Of a stretch of 64,000 nt of DNA, positions 43,433 through 55,086 are shown piece by piece. The notes under the pieces are model-generated. The model saw only the letters and a program-made list of their open reading frames with translations. It made no database searches and was not told where the DNA came from. The position numbers and the translations under genes were made by a program. Each line of letters opens with the position of its first letter. The first letter of the stretch is position 1. The stretch covers positions 673,631 through 737,630 of the forward strand of contig JAGMVK010000025.1 in assembly GCA_020747065.1 (NCBI GenBank), in the 5' to 3' direction. This DNA is from Cadophora sp. MPI-SDFR-AT-0126 (Eukaryota > Ascomycota > Leotiomycetes > Helotiales > Ploettnerulaceae).

Positions 43433-45945
43433 ATGGGGTCTCGCCACCTGTGTCCAATCTGCCAACATACCTTCAGCCGCAATGATCATCTAAGACGCCA
43501 TTTGTTGACTCGTAAGTTTCAATTTCATTCATTGAGGCCAGTCCAGTCCTGTCTAGTCCATCACAGTAATGCCAGCCCCCGATAGCCCTGGTCGCCGTCT
43601 GCCCCAACTTGCCCACTCACATTTAATTAGATCGAAGGTAGCTAGTCTAGGCTAACAACAGAAAGATACTGACCTTCGTCATTTTGTGTGCAAGAGGTGC
43701 AGCAGAGGTTTCAATCGAAGGTAATGAATAGGCCCCTCCCTTCCTCCTTACTCAACAATCGCCCTTCCCCTTAAATGAAAAGATTAACTGACCCAATACC
43801 CCCCTTCAGGGACGCCTTTCGTCGACACATCGATACTTGCACACCACACAAGAAGAGTGAAGCCAGTGTTACCAACAGAGTTGCGCGCGAACCTCTCGAT
43901 CAGCTAGTCTCTGTCCCTAACCTGGTAGGTGAACATGAGCTCGAGTCACAAGCCGATCAACTCTATGATCTCTCGCCGGCGCCACCGTGGGACCATTTGA
44001 TCAGTCAGATGGAATCGGATGCCTATCAAGAATCTATCCGTGGTGGTGCTTCCAAGTCACTTTCTATATTCTTCCGGACCGTCTCGAAATCTGGACTCAA
44101 TTCGGTTTTTGACCCAGATTTTACGCTACCGGCGTCCACTGCGTCACCTGCGCTTTGTGTAACAACAGACTTGTCTCTCGGTCAGGCAAGTTGGGAGTCA
44201 ACATGGGATCTTCCTGGCTCTATTACCATGATGGACGCTGGTGATGCCACTGCATCACATACCTGGCCATGGAGCGCTTCTTCTGACGATGAAAACTTTC
44301 CATGGGCGCACGAGACATACGGTCTTGGTCTGGATAATGCCAGCGCACAAATCGAGGCCATCCAAGCCACCCCGTTCTTGGGGGTGGAATCCAGCAGTCA
44401 AACCTGGACCCCTCCACCCGAACACGAGTGGTCGGCAGAAGTTAATGATTGTGTGACAGTCAGCAATGAGATCATATCAAGACTCAGGAGTGAGATCTGC
44501 CGCAAGCCTTTATGTCAGTCCAGGTATCCGCAGGAGTGGAGTCCTCAGATCGCAAACGAATGCTATACCTTGTTTGGACCGAGCAGCCTCATAAAATTCA
44601 TCGAGGACTACTGGAATGGTTGGTATATCCACTGGCCGGCAATTCACAGAGCGACTTTTCAAATCTCACAAAGACCAGCCACTCTCGTTGCCAGCCTGGT
44701 CCTTCTGGCCACCAGCTATTCATCTGATTCCGAGGCAAGAGAACTTGCCCGTTGTTGGGCTGATGTTGTGGAATCGATAGTCTTCACAGACGAATACTTT
44801 GGAAGCGCTACCATGTTTTCATCCTTGAATGCGGCGTGCTTGGAGAAACGGCTGAGAGCACTACAAGCTGCGCTCGCTATGTGTGTATATCAGGCATTTG
44901 AAGGGGGCACGATTGCAATGCGAAGAGCCAGACGAAGCCGATTTAGTGAAGTTGTTGACGTAAGTCGACTCGGGCTGGTAGAATGAATGCTGTGCTAATC
45001 TGGTCTCAGATGGGTCGTGAGCTTGGTTTCCAGAACGGCCGGCACACGGATCTTGAAAACGTTACCAAAGGCACGTTCAGCTGGAAGGAATTCATCTTGA
45101 AAGAAGAGCTCAATCGGTATAAACTCCACAACCTTTTCCAAACATGTGACTAAAGTCTTTAACTCAGCACTCTTACCTATATGCTCATTCTGGATAGCTC
45201 GTGGGGTATCCTATACAATTCCGTTCCTAAGATCATGGTCGAAGAGTTACACACCGACTTGTTCTGTCCAGAGGACTGTTTCCAGGCGAGTACCGAGTCG
45301 GAATGTGTCCAACAGCTTCAAGCCTGGGTATCACATCCTTTCTTCAAAGCATGGCGCATGTCATTCGCCGACGCATTCAAGATCTTGAGTGGAAGTACAC
45401 TAGACTCTCAAACACAACAGATGTTCACACAGGTTGGCCACTTGAATCTGTTGGTCCTCACAACAGGTATGGTCATCAGAAAATCAGTCTCGTCATGATC
45501 TCTGCTAATCATGGACTCAGCCCTCCACTCGAGAATCTTCTATATTCGAAACTCAACCCTCCCACTCGATCCAAATTCGGCCGTGTTAAACAGCATGCGT
45601 AATTGGCGCCGGATATGGACTCTGCGTGAGTTAATGGGACTTGGAGGAAACCCTCATGAACCCGAAACCACCCCCGTTGTTCAATCAACCAGCCAGGGAG
45701 GATCTATCCGAGGGCAAGGGCAGGGGCAAAGGTGGAGACAGATCGGCTTCATGAAAGACGCTTTGCAATTCTGGCTCCTTGGCCAAGTCATGCTCGATAG
45801 TCAGAGATGTATCGATCTTGGTGTAGGTTCGAAGGGGAGCGACAACAACAACAGAATCCGTAGCCAGTTCGATCAACCGTGTATGAGTAATCTCAAGCTA
45901 TATCTTAGTAAGCTTGATGAAGGAGGAGGAATGAATATAAAATGA
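43433..45945 (+). CDS. C2H2 zinc-finger transcription factor with fungal-specific domain
   Basis: Nuclear regulator of about 704 residues in six exons: 43433–43511, 43666–43720, 43810–44959, 45010–45116, 45168–45466 and 45521–45945. Finger 1 is CPICQHTFSRNDHLRRH. The usual linker and second finger (VCKRCSRGFNRRDAFRRH) are rebuilt across the first two introns. The middle is Ser/Asp/Pro-rich. From about residue 300 a fungal-specific transcription factor domain begins (YWNGWYIHWPAIHRATF), with helices such as ARCWADVVESIV and GRELGFQNGR. Tandem C2H2 proteins of this build often control one metabolic locus. It is the nearest regulator to the four divergent enzyme pairs, and G-rich sites are typical C2H2 targets, so it is the best candidate for a cluster regulator. 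That role is inferred. Confidence 0.8.
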
Positions 45946-47879
45946 ATAGATGATAAATTGATAAATTGTCATTTCTACCTCAGCTACAGTTCGCTTACAA
46001 AAATCGCTTTCTTTCTTCCCCTTCCTCCACACACTCGGTAAAAGAATCCGAATGAATGAATGAGCCCGCCTACTTGCCAACCGACCAAACGGAGCTGGAG
46101 CTGGAGCTAGAGTTTTTGCGTATTATTCATTATATATCTATCATGTTATATATATACTATGACTTATAAGCCGCTGGCAGGTCAGGTTGGGTCAGGCCAG
46201 GTCAGGTTACGCGTGATACCTTTGAGCGAACTGAGCTAAGCTGAGCTGCATAGTAATTTTTTATTTATTTATGTATATATATAGTGAATGAATGAAGTCA
46301 AGCTAAAATTGATAAATAAATTAATGGCTATTATATATGTACAGTAAGGGGGATAGTTAATTAATACTTATTATAAGATCAAGTTAGGTTAAATCAAGAT
46401 TAAGTCAAATTAAATGATAGATTCTTGTTTTATTCTTTTTTTTCGATCTTAAAGAGCTAACTAACTTTCAAACAACTTAACTTGGCTTTTCTTTCTTGTA
46501 CTAACTAACTGACTCACTAACTGGTAAGAAGAATGAATGGATGTTTTAGTGTAGTTTGATATAAGATAATAACTGACTGGCTAGCTGGCTTGCTTGCTTG
46601 CTTGCGTTGTGTTGTATTGTTATTGTGCTGTGCTATGAGAAATTTAAACCTCTTGATTGATAGATGAATAAATAAGAGCCAGTGAGCGAGCGAGTGAGTG
46701 AGTGAGTGAGTGTCTCCCTTCACACTTAAGAAATCAAAATCAAAGGCAAAACAGAGAAAGTTTGTTTATCTGTTTGCCTTTCTTTCTTATGCGACTTGAC
46801 TTTGTGTACATACGTACGTATATATATATATATATATATGTACTAATTCATTTATTCATTCATTCGCAACAAACAAAACAAAACACCGGCCCTAGTGTGA
46901 GATATGAGGTATAAGACTGTGAATAGAACAGCCCACTCACTCACTCACTTACCTTAGTTAGAATCGGAATCGGGGCGAGCTTTTTCGGCCGTCGGAAGCT
47001 GAATACAAGGGAAAGAAAAGAAGGAGGATATTTATTTTGCTTTGCTTCAAGTTTCATCGCACTGCACCTATCTCCGCTAACTGTCTGTTAACGTGGCACG
47101 CATAATAGTCTTACTACTAACATTTATTTTGGTTGGTTTCAATTGATAATTGGCAACGTTCTAATACCCCCCCCCCCCCCTTCGTCCCCCAACACCCCAT
47201 ACATCTTACGTACACACGTACTAGCTTTAGGAATCTATTCTGCATTAGGTGGTGGGCGGTCTTGCTTCTGCACAACACAAGGACAAAGGCTATTCGTTCC
47301 CGTGACACTTTCGTCCCGTAAGAAAGAAGTGGTGATTAGCCAAAACTATGTAAAGTTCATGTATGTGACAGTCAGTACAAGGCTTAGTTAGAGAGCTGGA
47401 AAGAAGAAGAAAAAGACAACTGGGCTGGCTGGCTACAGAGGCGGGTAGGATGCATGCAAGCCTGCCCAGCTATTGCCTGCCGCATTATTTTGTATAACTA
47501 CCTTAGCTAAGACTTAAGTTTGCCTAGATTAAAGATCAAGTCTGTGTAAGCTGGAAATTAAGATATTTGAGAGTCAGATATTAAGATAATATTAAAACCT
47601 TTTAATTATACGCTTTTATATTTTTCAAGTTTTATAAAGTGCCCAATTAAGCCCTTTTGTTTCTTTTGTTTAGGAAGTGTAATGATGGATTGATAGGCGA
47701 AGGGAGTCTAAGAATCCGAAGATCGAGATCTATATCGCGGGTATATATGTGCTCTTTCAATTTCTAGAATGATTAAATTTGAACAGGTAATATATAAATG
47801 AACCTGACAATTTGTGTTGGGTGTCTGAATTTGCCAGAAGAAGTTTTGTGGACAGTGCGATGACCTTGGGAAAGACTAG
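45946..47879. other. Gene-poor AT-rich region with many microsatellites
   Basis: About 1.9 kb without a recognisable gene. Microsatellites include GAGT repeats at 46682–46713, TA repeats at 46818–46839, CTTG/CTGG repeats near 46575–46605, ACTC repeats near 46931–46950 and a run of 14 C at 47167–47180. It looks like decaying intergenic sequence. Confidence 0.5.
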
Positions 47880-49330
47880 GGGCAGCAGAAAGAATGCTTG
47901 GCCCACATTGAGTGTTCAAAGACTGGACTGAAGGACCCGAGATTGCCAGACCGGGTTCTTGACGTGGGAGATCGCTTTCGAAACATCATGTGTGAGACTT
48001 ATGGAGACAAAAGAATTGAAAGAAAAGTCTGCTGCGTATGTGTGTCTCGGTCATTTCTGGGGAACAGAAGCGATGTCAATCAAGACGACAAAGCAGACTG
48101 TTGCATACCACAGAAACGGCATAGAACTCGAATCATTACACAGACTTTTTGTGATGCAGTGATGCTACCCAAGAACTGAAGTGCCGATACCTGTGGATCG
48201 ATACGCTCTGTATAATTCATGGTGACGATAATGAATGGACGATGGCTGCTGCAGCCACAACCGGCCCAAGAGATCGACTCTTCCGTGTGCCGATACACTC
48301 CCTTTCGGACGGGCGACTTCTTAAGTACAGCGTCGGTCACTTGGATGGGAAACAAGAACACACTTTATTAGAGTGAGATGGGTCCTGTAAGAGCGCCTAC
48401 TCTCGCCACGATTCATCTATTTTGGTCACAATGAAATGGCGTGGAAGTGCATAAATTGCAAAGCATGCGAATACAAGCAATAACTTCAGCCAGATCCAAC
48501 CGTCACACACTTCCCCCGAGACCCAATGAACCCGAAAACAGCACCAAGAAAGTCTTTAGAACGCCACCAATTTGATGTCAGTGCAAGAACCAACGAGTTG
48601 AATGATAGGCGGGTAGAATTGTGGTATTATATTGGTAATACTTAGTCTCGCATCCGCTATTGAAGCTGTTCGATCCTGCGATGCTACTATGCTGGTCTTT
48701 GGAAGTAAACGTTTGAGATCGATCTTCTCTAGCGACGACAGAAGATGGGCGACTGACTGCCATGCTTCATCATTTGGAGAACACTATGATCGCCATAACT
48801 CATTCGACTCAGATTCCAACAATAACGAATTCGATGCCAATTTCAACTACCGTCTGTGGAGCTCTTGGAAAAACTTGGAAACTTGAAAGGCTCTATCCCG
48901 ACTACCAGGGCACCAACATAGTCGTGAGTAAGCGTGTTAACACAAGTCGAAGACGATAAGGACGTCACTTCAATTGGTTTCCGACCTGACTGATACTAGA
49001 TTCGTGACGGTTAAGGCAGTTAGTTGCCTGCGCCCCAGAGAGAGGCGTTCCCAAAGGTAAACTACTGGAAAGTACTCATGTTCACCTTGTTGGAAGGGTA
49101 GTGGAAGTTGAGCTGAAGCTGATTGAGGAGGAGTTCCATCACAATGAAAATCAAAGTCATTGAACCCAGATTGATCAAAGGCGGCCAGTGGATTCCCTTT
49201 TCAGCTTCAGATTATGAGCTTGGGACTAGGGCTCAAAAAGTCCTGCGGATAGCATTCAAAAGTGGTACAAACTTGTTTTGCATTCAGATTGCAATAAGAA
49301 AGGGCCCCTCTCAATGTTAAATGTCTTTGA
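47880..49330 (+). pseudogene. HET-domain (heterokaryon incompatibility) pseudogene
   Basis: The core is clear at 47959–48370: ETSCVRLMETKELKEK, then YVCLGHFWGTE, which matches the HET signature (YxxLSHxWG) with Ser changed to Gly. IKTTKQTVAYHRNGIELES and, after a frame change near 48160, LKCRYLWIDTLCIIHGDDNE follow, the second HET block. HET proteins trigger growth arrest or death on fusion of unlike strains. Behind the core, short fragments such as LVGRVVEVELKLIEEEF (around 49085–49130) could be the C-terminal part, but frames are broken throughout. No start codon or intact ORF is left. The boundaries are approximate, and only the core is well supported. Confidence 0.55.
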
Positions 49331-49825
49331 TTTTCGCTAAGTAGCTCAGCATACAAGTCAGGTTTAATGACTTGAATATACCCCTCTTGTTTGCCTTGCG
49401 GAATCATCGACAAACGTATCTTGAAACCAATTTGCGCTACAAGATGAACAATTGTATTTTGATGGTGATGTTCCGGTAGGGGGCTATATATATATCTGCA
49501 AAGGCTCTTAAATGATTACCTGCGCCCGCCATAGGGGCTATCAAGCTCTATTGTATTATTCATTCCTGTTCGGCCTCTTCAGCAGCCAGAGGACTTAGAA
49601 CAATGTCATTGAAAAGATTACCTGGTGATTACGGTCTCAAAAACGAATCTCCAAATGAACCCCAAAACAATGCTGATCAGGATCGATAGCCAATTAAACC
49701 CAAAGGACTTATTTACTTTCAACATCGATTAAATACAATTTTCGCTTATTTTTAAAGCTATTCGGAGAAAAATTGTCCAGGACCTGATATTCACCACGCC
49801 TCACCTACCTCGAACCCCTCAAACT
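49331..49825. other. AT-rich spacer, no gene recognised
   Basis: About 500 AT-rich bases between two relics. No ORF of note. It may contain the end of the HET relic or the terminal part of the transposon relic. Confidence 0.4.
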
Positions 49826-50880
49826 TTGTCCTCTACAAGAAAATGTGCTCGAGGGACACTCGAGGTGATCGAATCCGAGTTCAAACCGCTCTTCAATTTT
49901 CTACCCCGCTCAAGGTATTCCGTGAGTTCGAAAGAAAAGATACGTATACTCTTTGACAGATTCGACCTACGCGAGATGGGCCTGACACTCCTCAACGAAA
50001 AACCGATGTGACAGGAAGTCCGTTCTTCGTTTTACGAAAGCTAGATAACTGAGATATTAGGTATCAGGCTGGCTGTTTCGCCGTTGTATACCTTTCGAAT
50101 ACCTATCTCAACTCGCGCCTGAACTCGAACTTCATGCCTACGGAGCCGATGCTATTCGAACTGCTTTCAAATCGATTGGTTATGAAAGGAAAATTTCTAT
50201 TACAAAGACTTTTCCGACTATCTTGAAGTACGAAGATATCAAGTTGCCGTTGCAAGAGCGGGGTTGCGATGGTTTTAAGAACGCCCTGATAAAAGAGGCG
50301 TTTCAGACAAGGTTTGGGCTTATAGGGATGGTTGTACTCAAAGCTTTGTTATTATATTGATTAAAGGTGAGATTAACAATGTTTGTGAAGATATATACCG
50401 GCCTGATTGTATACAACACGAGTACAAAAAGCAACCTGCTTGCATATTCTTTGGTTCAATCTATTGAAGAAAAAAAATGCTCTGCGACATTTGAGAAAAA
50501 GATTAAGGTATAAATAATTCGAGGAATAATAATGAAATTATATTATCACAAATTAAGATTTGCTTCAAGGACGAGACAACTTAGGAACAACGGACTGTTC
50601 AGCAACGTAACAGAAATCCTAGCAGGTCTTTTCAGACTCAAGCAGCCTATATCGTAGGAATCTCCCTGTAATCAATTGGCCTCCTTATTCATCTGATTTG
50701 CACCTGATCGAGTATATGTAATCTTGGATGAAGTCATTTACAGGCTCATTTCTTTATAAATAATACACAAAAAGTATCTTTTAAGATGCTACAACAGATT
50801 ATTTAGGCAGCTTGGAATACTATATCCAATTAATATATTAAGAAACTACTTGAATCATAGTGAAGCGCTGTCAAGATATA
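49826..50880 (+). mobile_element. Decayed Tc1/mariner-type DNA transposon
   Basis: Pieces of a DDE transposase in order. At 50070–50310 the reading CIPFEYLSQLAPELELHAYG followed by ADAIRTAFKSIGYERK is the helix-turn-helix DNA-binding part. Around 50395–50455 a RPDCIQHEYKKQPACIFFGS stretch follows. At 50673–50735 NWPPYSSDLHLIEY is the Tc1 signature (WPxYSPDLNxIE), broken by a TAA directly after it. Frames change and stops accumulate, and the second half is very AT-rich, as after RIP. The 62-codon ORF at 49826 may be the N-terminus. Clear terminal inverted repeats were not found, so the ends are approximate. Confidence 0.6.
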
Positions 50881-51589
50881 ATTAACAAGATTATTAGAAG
50901 TATATCTTTCATGTTGTTGTTTTCATGTCACGTGGTGTAAACAATATCTTTCAAGCAATTAAAGCCCTAGTCAATAATCATAGAACGGAAGGGGGTTTCA
51001 AGTGGATCTCGTTCAGCCTAGTATTTTCTTTCGCTACTTGTAGAAATTTGTAGGTAGAATCGGAGTGTTCGACGTTATTCTATGGTTAACAGCACCTTGC
51101 CACTAACTACGGTGGACGAGACCACTTGGAACCCTCTTCCGTACAAATCCCCGCATAAGATCCGTTGTTCCGAATAATTAAGCGGGGGTGGGGGTGGGGG
51201 AAAGTAACGACTCGGCACTTTCGTGGCCTTACATGAGCCGAGGTCTCCATATCATAAGAACAATCCAGGGTGCTCTCCGATTGGCCTCATGATGTTTTAA
51301 CATGAGGTATGAGATCACTTGTGAAATGAACCTAAAGTTTCAGACATCACTATTGGCAATCTGCAGAAGAAGCTTTTGCGGGATATCTACTAGGGGCACA
51401 ATTGCTGTGCCGAGTGGAAAAATGGGAAATCAGTAATCAGGTGGATGTTAGCTGCTGTACTAATATTAGCGATCCATTGTTCTGATGAGCAGAGACATAA
51501 AAGGACATAACAACCTGAACATAACAACCTTGGCATTTTGCAACATCTCTGCCTCTCAATTTTTACTCTCGCTCCACTCGAAATACAAA
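50881..51589. other. Intergenic promoter region of the MBL-fold gene
   Basis: About 700 bases. The notable item is a G-rich tract at 51183–51200, listed separately. No gene was recognised. The open frame of the MBL gene extends upstream to 51485, but that part does not look like the family. Confidence 0.45.
51183..51200 (+). promoter_or_regulatory. GGGGGTG tract upstream of the MBL-fold hydrolase
   Basis: Three GGGGG(T) units, 390 bases before the start at 51590. Same unit as in the divergent promoters of the 25–42 kb cluster. Confidence 0.4.
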
Positions 51590-52456
51590 ATGCCTACCAA
51601 ACTCCAGGTTGATGTCTATGTTGCTCCCGCTATCAGGGCTATCACGGGCTACAGCGAGTATGAAAAGTCCGTTTGGTCACCCATCAGTTGTGTTCTTATC
51701 CATGGTCCCGACTTCGCTGCCCTCATCGATACTCCTATTACGATTGAGCAAGGAGAGGATCTCGCGAAATGGATTGCAAACATCATTCCCAAGAAAAAGT
51801 TGAAGTACATTTACACTACCCACGCCCATCCTGATCACTATATGAGTGTCCCTGTACTGGAAAAATACTTTCCTGGGGTCCAATTTGTCGCTCTGCAACA
51901 TGTTGTAGCTGGTATCCAAGAGTTGTACGACACTACTTTTGACCATATCTGGCCAGCCATGTTCCCCGATCAGCTCCATACAACAAAGCCGGTTCCTCAA
52001 GCTCTCCCAGCTTCCGGGGAGTTCTATATTGACGGTGAAAAACTGCTTGGCATTGAAGTTGGGCATACAGACAACGCCTTCTCTAGCTTTCTCTACGTTC
52101 CTTCCGTCGATCTTGTGGTTTCCGGCGATATTGTCTATGGCGACTGTCATCAACATCTGGGAGAAGCTAATACCCCAGGAAAACGAAAGGAGTGGCTGGA
52201 TGCTATTGATCGCATCGAGGCATTGAACCCGCATATTGTTATCGCTGGACACAAAAGAGCCTCTCAATCAGATGCACCGTATCTGATTCAATCGACACGG
52301 GAGTATATCTACACCTTTGAGAAAGAGCTGGCCGTGGCGAAGAGTCCCCAGGCATTGTTCGATCGAATGGTGGAATTGTATCCTCAGAGATGGAACCTGT
52401 TCATTCTAGATTTTGGTTGCCAGCAGTCCTTTGCGGAGCGAGACAACAAAGCCTGA
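51590..52456 (+). CDS. Metallo-beta-lactamase-fold hydrolase
   Basis: Intronless, 288 residues from the ATG at 51590 (MPTKLQVDVYV). The metal-binding motif THAHPDHYMS is HxHxDH. Further ligands are probably the His in VGHTDNA, the Asp in VSGDIVYG and the His in IAGHKRA. Fungal proteins of this type include quorum-lactone and mycotoxin-lactone hydrolases, thioesterases and glyoxalase II-like enzymes, so the substrate is open. It lies outside the main cluster but has the same promoter tract; a lactone- or thioester-cleaving role would suit the pathway. Upstream in-frame codons to 51485 are judged untranslated because they do not match the fold. Confidence 0.83.
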   Translation: MPTKLQVDVYVAPAIRAITGYSEYEKSVWSPISCVLIHGPDFAALIDTPITIEQGEDLAKWIANIIPKKKLKYIYTTHAHPDHYMSVPVLEKYFPGVQFVALQHVVAGIQELYDTTFDHIWPAMFPDQLHTTKPVPQALPASGEFYIDGEKLLGIEVGHTDNAFSSFLYVPSVDLVVSGDIVYGDCHQHLGEANTPGKRKEWLDAIDRIEALNPHIVIAGHKRASQSDAPYLIQSTREYIYTFEKELAVAKSPQALFDRMVELYPQRWNLFILDFGCQQSFAERDNKA

Positions 52457-53643
52457 GACAAGCAAGCAGCTATTCGCATGAGAGAGCAGCGCAAGGCCAG
52501 GACGAGGAGGAATGTGTTTTTCACAAGCAGTTTTTTGTTAATCCACTCTTTTTATGAATTCAGGAATCCACATAATACTGTGAATTCTGCGATGCCACGT
52601 TCAAAATCCATGTCATGTCAGTTCTTACTCATATGAAACTTCCTTGACAACTTAGACGTGTATGTACAATTCGGAACCGGCATGCTTCACAATAAGAGTA
52701 AATAGTATTAAAACGATATGAGAAGCTTGATCCATGAACAGTTGTAGAATGGTAACATCCAAAGCGTCAAAGGGCTAATACATCGCTTGCCAAATCATAC
52801 AGACTCAGCTCAAGATGTTCTAAATTAAGAGAACTTAGTATTGTCTAACAGAAATGGAGCCTGCAGTAGCTGTTAATAGTCTCACGATGTGCCCTTGAAT
52901 TCATTTGCTGGATCTCTACTCGAGTTCACATTCTACAGCAATTTGTGGCTTCGACGTCTTTTGTATCGGGCTTTAGGATTTTCGCCGGCTATGCGGATGA
53001 AGACCTCTCCTCTGCTCTTGTCACATAAACTGTACCTTAAGATCCAATCAATTACTTCCCTAACCCTCACATCTGTACATCACTGCAAGGCTTTCAGCCG
53101 TGAACAAGCTGATTTGATATCACATGTTTGGACATATACTATAATCAGACCCGTCTCTCCTGCAGCCCCTCTTCAAGGCCCCCACCTCCCCCCCCCCCCC
53201 CCCCCCCCTCCTCTTTAACTCCACCTCCACCCCCACCCCCACCTTCGCACGTTGTGAGCTTGGTGACTTTGTATTCTCAACAAACACAGAGCCAAGTTTG
53301 GTTTAGCCTTTCGATATTATATTCGCTGCACGTCTTGACGGGATAGTAGTTGTTATATTTTACTTATCACCCCACATCTCTTACTGCCTTACAGGACTAA
53401 TAACCTCGGCGTCCTTGCTTAATCTTCAGTAATCCCCCGTTGTTCGGCAGGTACGGCAGGTACGACAGATCGTTGATTAGTGTGTTCCCTTCTTAGTTTA
53501 AAATGATAAATGAAATAGAATTCTCGATGCATTAGATCTTCGACAGACTTTCAAAAACCTCTGAGAAGCACCGCAATCCGTAAGAGTTCTCTGCTCTGAT
53601 CAATCACTTGTTGTAACCTTTTATCTCATTATTACCAACCATC
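52457..53643. other. Intergenic region, no gene recognised
   Basis: About 1.2 kb between two genes in the same direction. It holds the C-rich tract at 53179–53243. Only small ORFs made by that tract or without coding character were seen. Confidence 0.45.
53179..53243 (-). promoter_or_regulatory. C-rich tract with a 21-C run upstream of an alpha/beta hydrolase
   Basis: Contains 21 consecutive C at 53188–53208 and then CCACCTCCACCCCCACCCCC, equal to GGGGGTGGGGGTGG on the minus strand. It lies about 400–460 bases before the hydrolase start. The homopolymer length may be a sequencing approximation. Confidence 0.4.
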
Positions 53644-54685
53644 ATGGGCGTGGAAAAAGTTTCCTTTACAACGGTCGATAACGTTACATTGCGTGGCGTT
53701 TTCGTGACTCCTGCAAAACCCTCTGGAGAGAAGTTACCCTGTGTAATCATTTCCAATGGGTTCTCAGCGGTCATCGAGGGAGGTCTAATAGCTGTTGCGG
53801 AATATTTCACAACGCATCTACTCATCACGTGTCTCGTCTTCGACAACAGGGGCTTCGGGGAAAGTGACACAGGAGTAGGTCAACCTAGACTTGAGGTTGA
53901 TGCAGCGGCACAGATCAAGGACATTTCGGATGCAATCACGTACAGCCAGACTCGATCGGAGGTGGATCCCGGGAAGATTGGCATCTGGGGCTCGTCTTTC
54001 AGTGGAGGTAGTGTTTTATGGGTAGCGGCTGTTGATCGGAGGGTCAAGGCTGTTGTATCGCAAGCACCATTAGTAGATGGATGGTCCGGTTTCGCAAACT
54101 TATTACGATCAGACGAGTTGGCGGACTGGGAGGCTGACTTCCAGAAAGGTTTATCCCGAGCTCTTCTTACCTAGTGCAATCCAACTTATCGAAATTTCCT
54201 AGATCGGATTGGCCGAGCGGCTGGTAAGCCACCTATGATGATACCTGTGGTTGATCCGAACCAGTTGAACCGGTCAGCTATGACAACGAAAGACAGCAAC
54301 AGGGCAATGGACAACCTTGAAGCACTCCTTCCTACTTGGAAAAATCAAGTAACTTTAAAGAGGTGAGCAATCCCTGGTGAAGGAAGGACTTCTACGTGAA
54401 AAGTTTACGTACTGATTTACTATTAGCATGGAGAACTTCAGAGCGCATCCTGGGGGGGCTTGGATTCATCGCATATCGCCGACACCCTTGCTGCTATCTG
54501 TGGCTGCAAACGATGCTGTAACACCTACCACGTCATCTTTGGAGGCATATAATCGTGCGCTTGAGCCAAAAGAGTTGCACTTGGTCGAGGCCGGTCACTA
54601 TGACGTGTATGCTGGGTTCCCGCATTTTGAGACCTTCGTGAAGGTCCAGGCTGATTTCTTCAAGCGAAAGCTTTGCTCTTCATAA
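53644..54685 (+). CDS. Alpha/beta hydrolase, DLH/polyketide-transferase-like
   Basis: 307 residues in three exons: 53644–54148, 54203–54362 and 54427–54685. The nucleophile elbow is WGSSFSGG, with the Ser after GS/F. The oxyanion side is VIISNGFSAVIEGG, then VFDNRGFGES. The acid is probably the Asp in AANDAVTP and the His in EAGHYDVY. The family covers fungal serine hydrolases and transferases of the dienelactone-hydrolase type, some working in polyketide loci. With the MBL-fold gene beside it, ester or lactone cleavage is likely. It has a C-rich promoter tract like the other enzymes. All three exons have good splice sites. Confidence 0.83.
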
Positions 54686-55086
54686 TCTCTTGGTTTATAA
54701 TATTATACGAAGAAACACGTGGAAACAATCGATTATTGCTCTAGAGATCTCTTCTTCGTTATCTCTTTCATAAACCCTTCTTCCTACATCTCGTAAATAG
54801 TTTTGATTCTTTAACTTCTATTTATTATTATTAAATGAATCTAATATAAGATTTATTTGATTCTTTATATAATCCACTAGCGTGGATTTGCCGAGGCTAT
54901 AAGATTTATTTGATTAGATTTATTTATTAGGGTTACGTCTAAATAAGCTTAGATACGACTCAAATTTAAGTATAAGTTAGTTCTAATAAGTTATAGACGG
55001 CGGCGAGTTAGCGTTAAGAGAGCTTGTAGGCGTAGAACTTTAAGAAAAAAAATGAAAATAAAAATAAAAACTAATTAATATAGAAT
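54686..55086. repeat. AT-rich decayed sequence, possibly the end of an old retrotransposon
   Basis: Very AT-rich, with an abrupt drop in GC after the hydrolase gene. Just before 55087 the stretch AGAGCTTGTAGGCGTAGAAC followed by AAGAAAAAAAATGA parallels the intact element's region next to its 3' LTR (AGAGCTTGGGGGCAAGCTCT, then AGGAGGGGGGTGA) after G-to-A and C-to-T change. It is therefore probably the 3' end of an old RIP-decayed copy running on the plus strand. About 30 extra bases separate this from the old LTR. Confidence 0.4.

Noticed and set aside
47167..47180. Run of 14 C as another cluster-type promoter tract
   Set aside because: It lacks the GGGGGTG unit structure and no intact gene starts nearby; counted as a microsatellite.
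49790..50950. Possible terminal inverted repeats of the Tc1 relic (GATATT…CACCACG near 49789–49798 and its inverted likeness near 50930–50950)
   Set aside because: Only partial similarity with gaps; not enough to fix the ends of the element.
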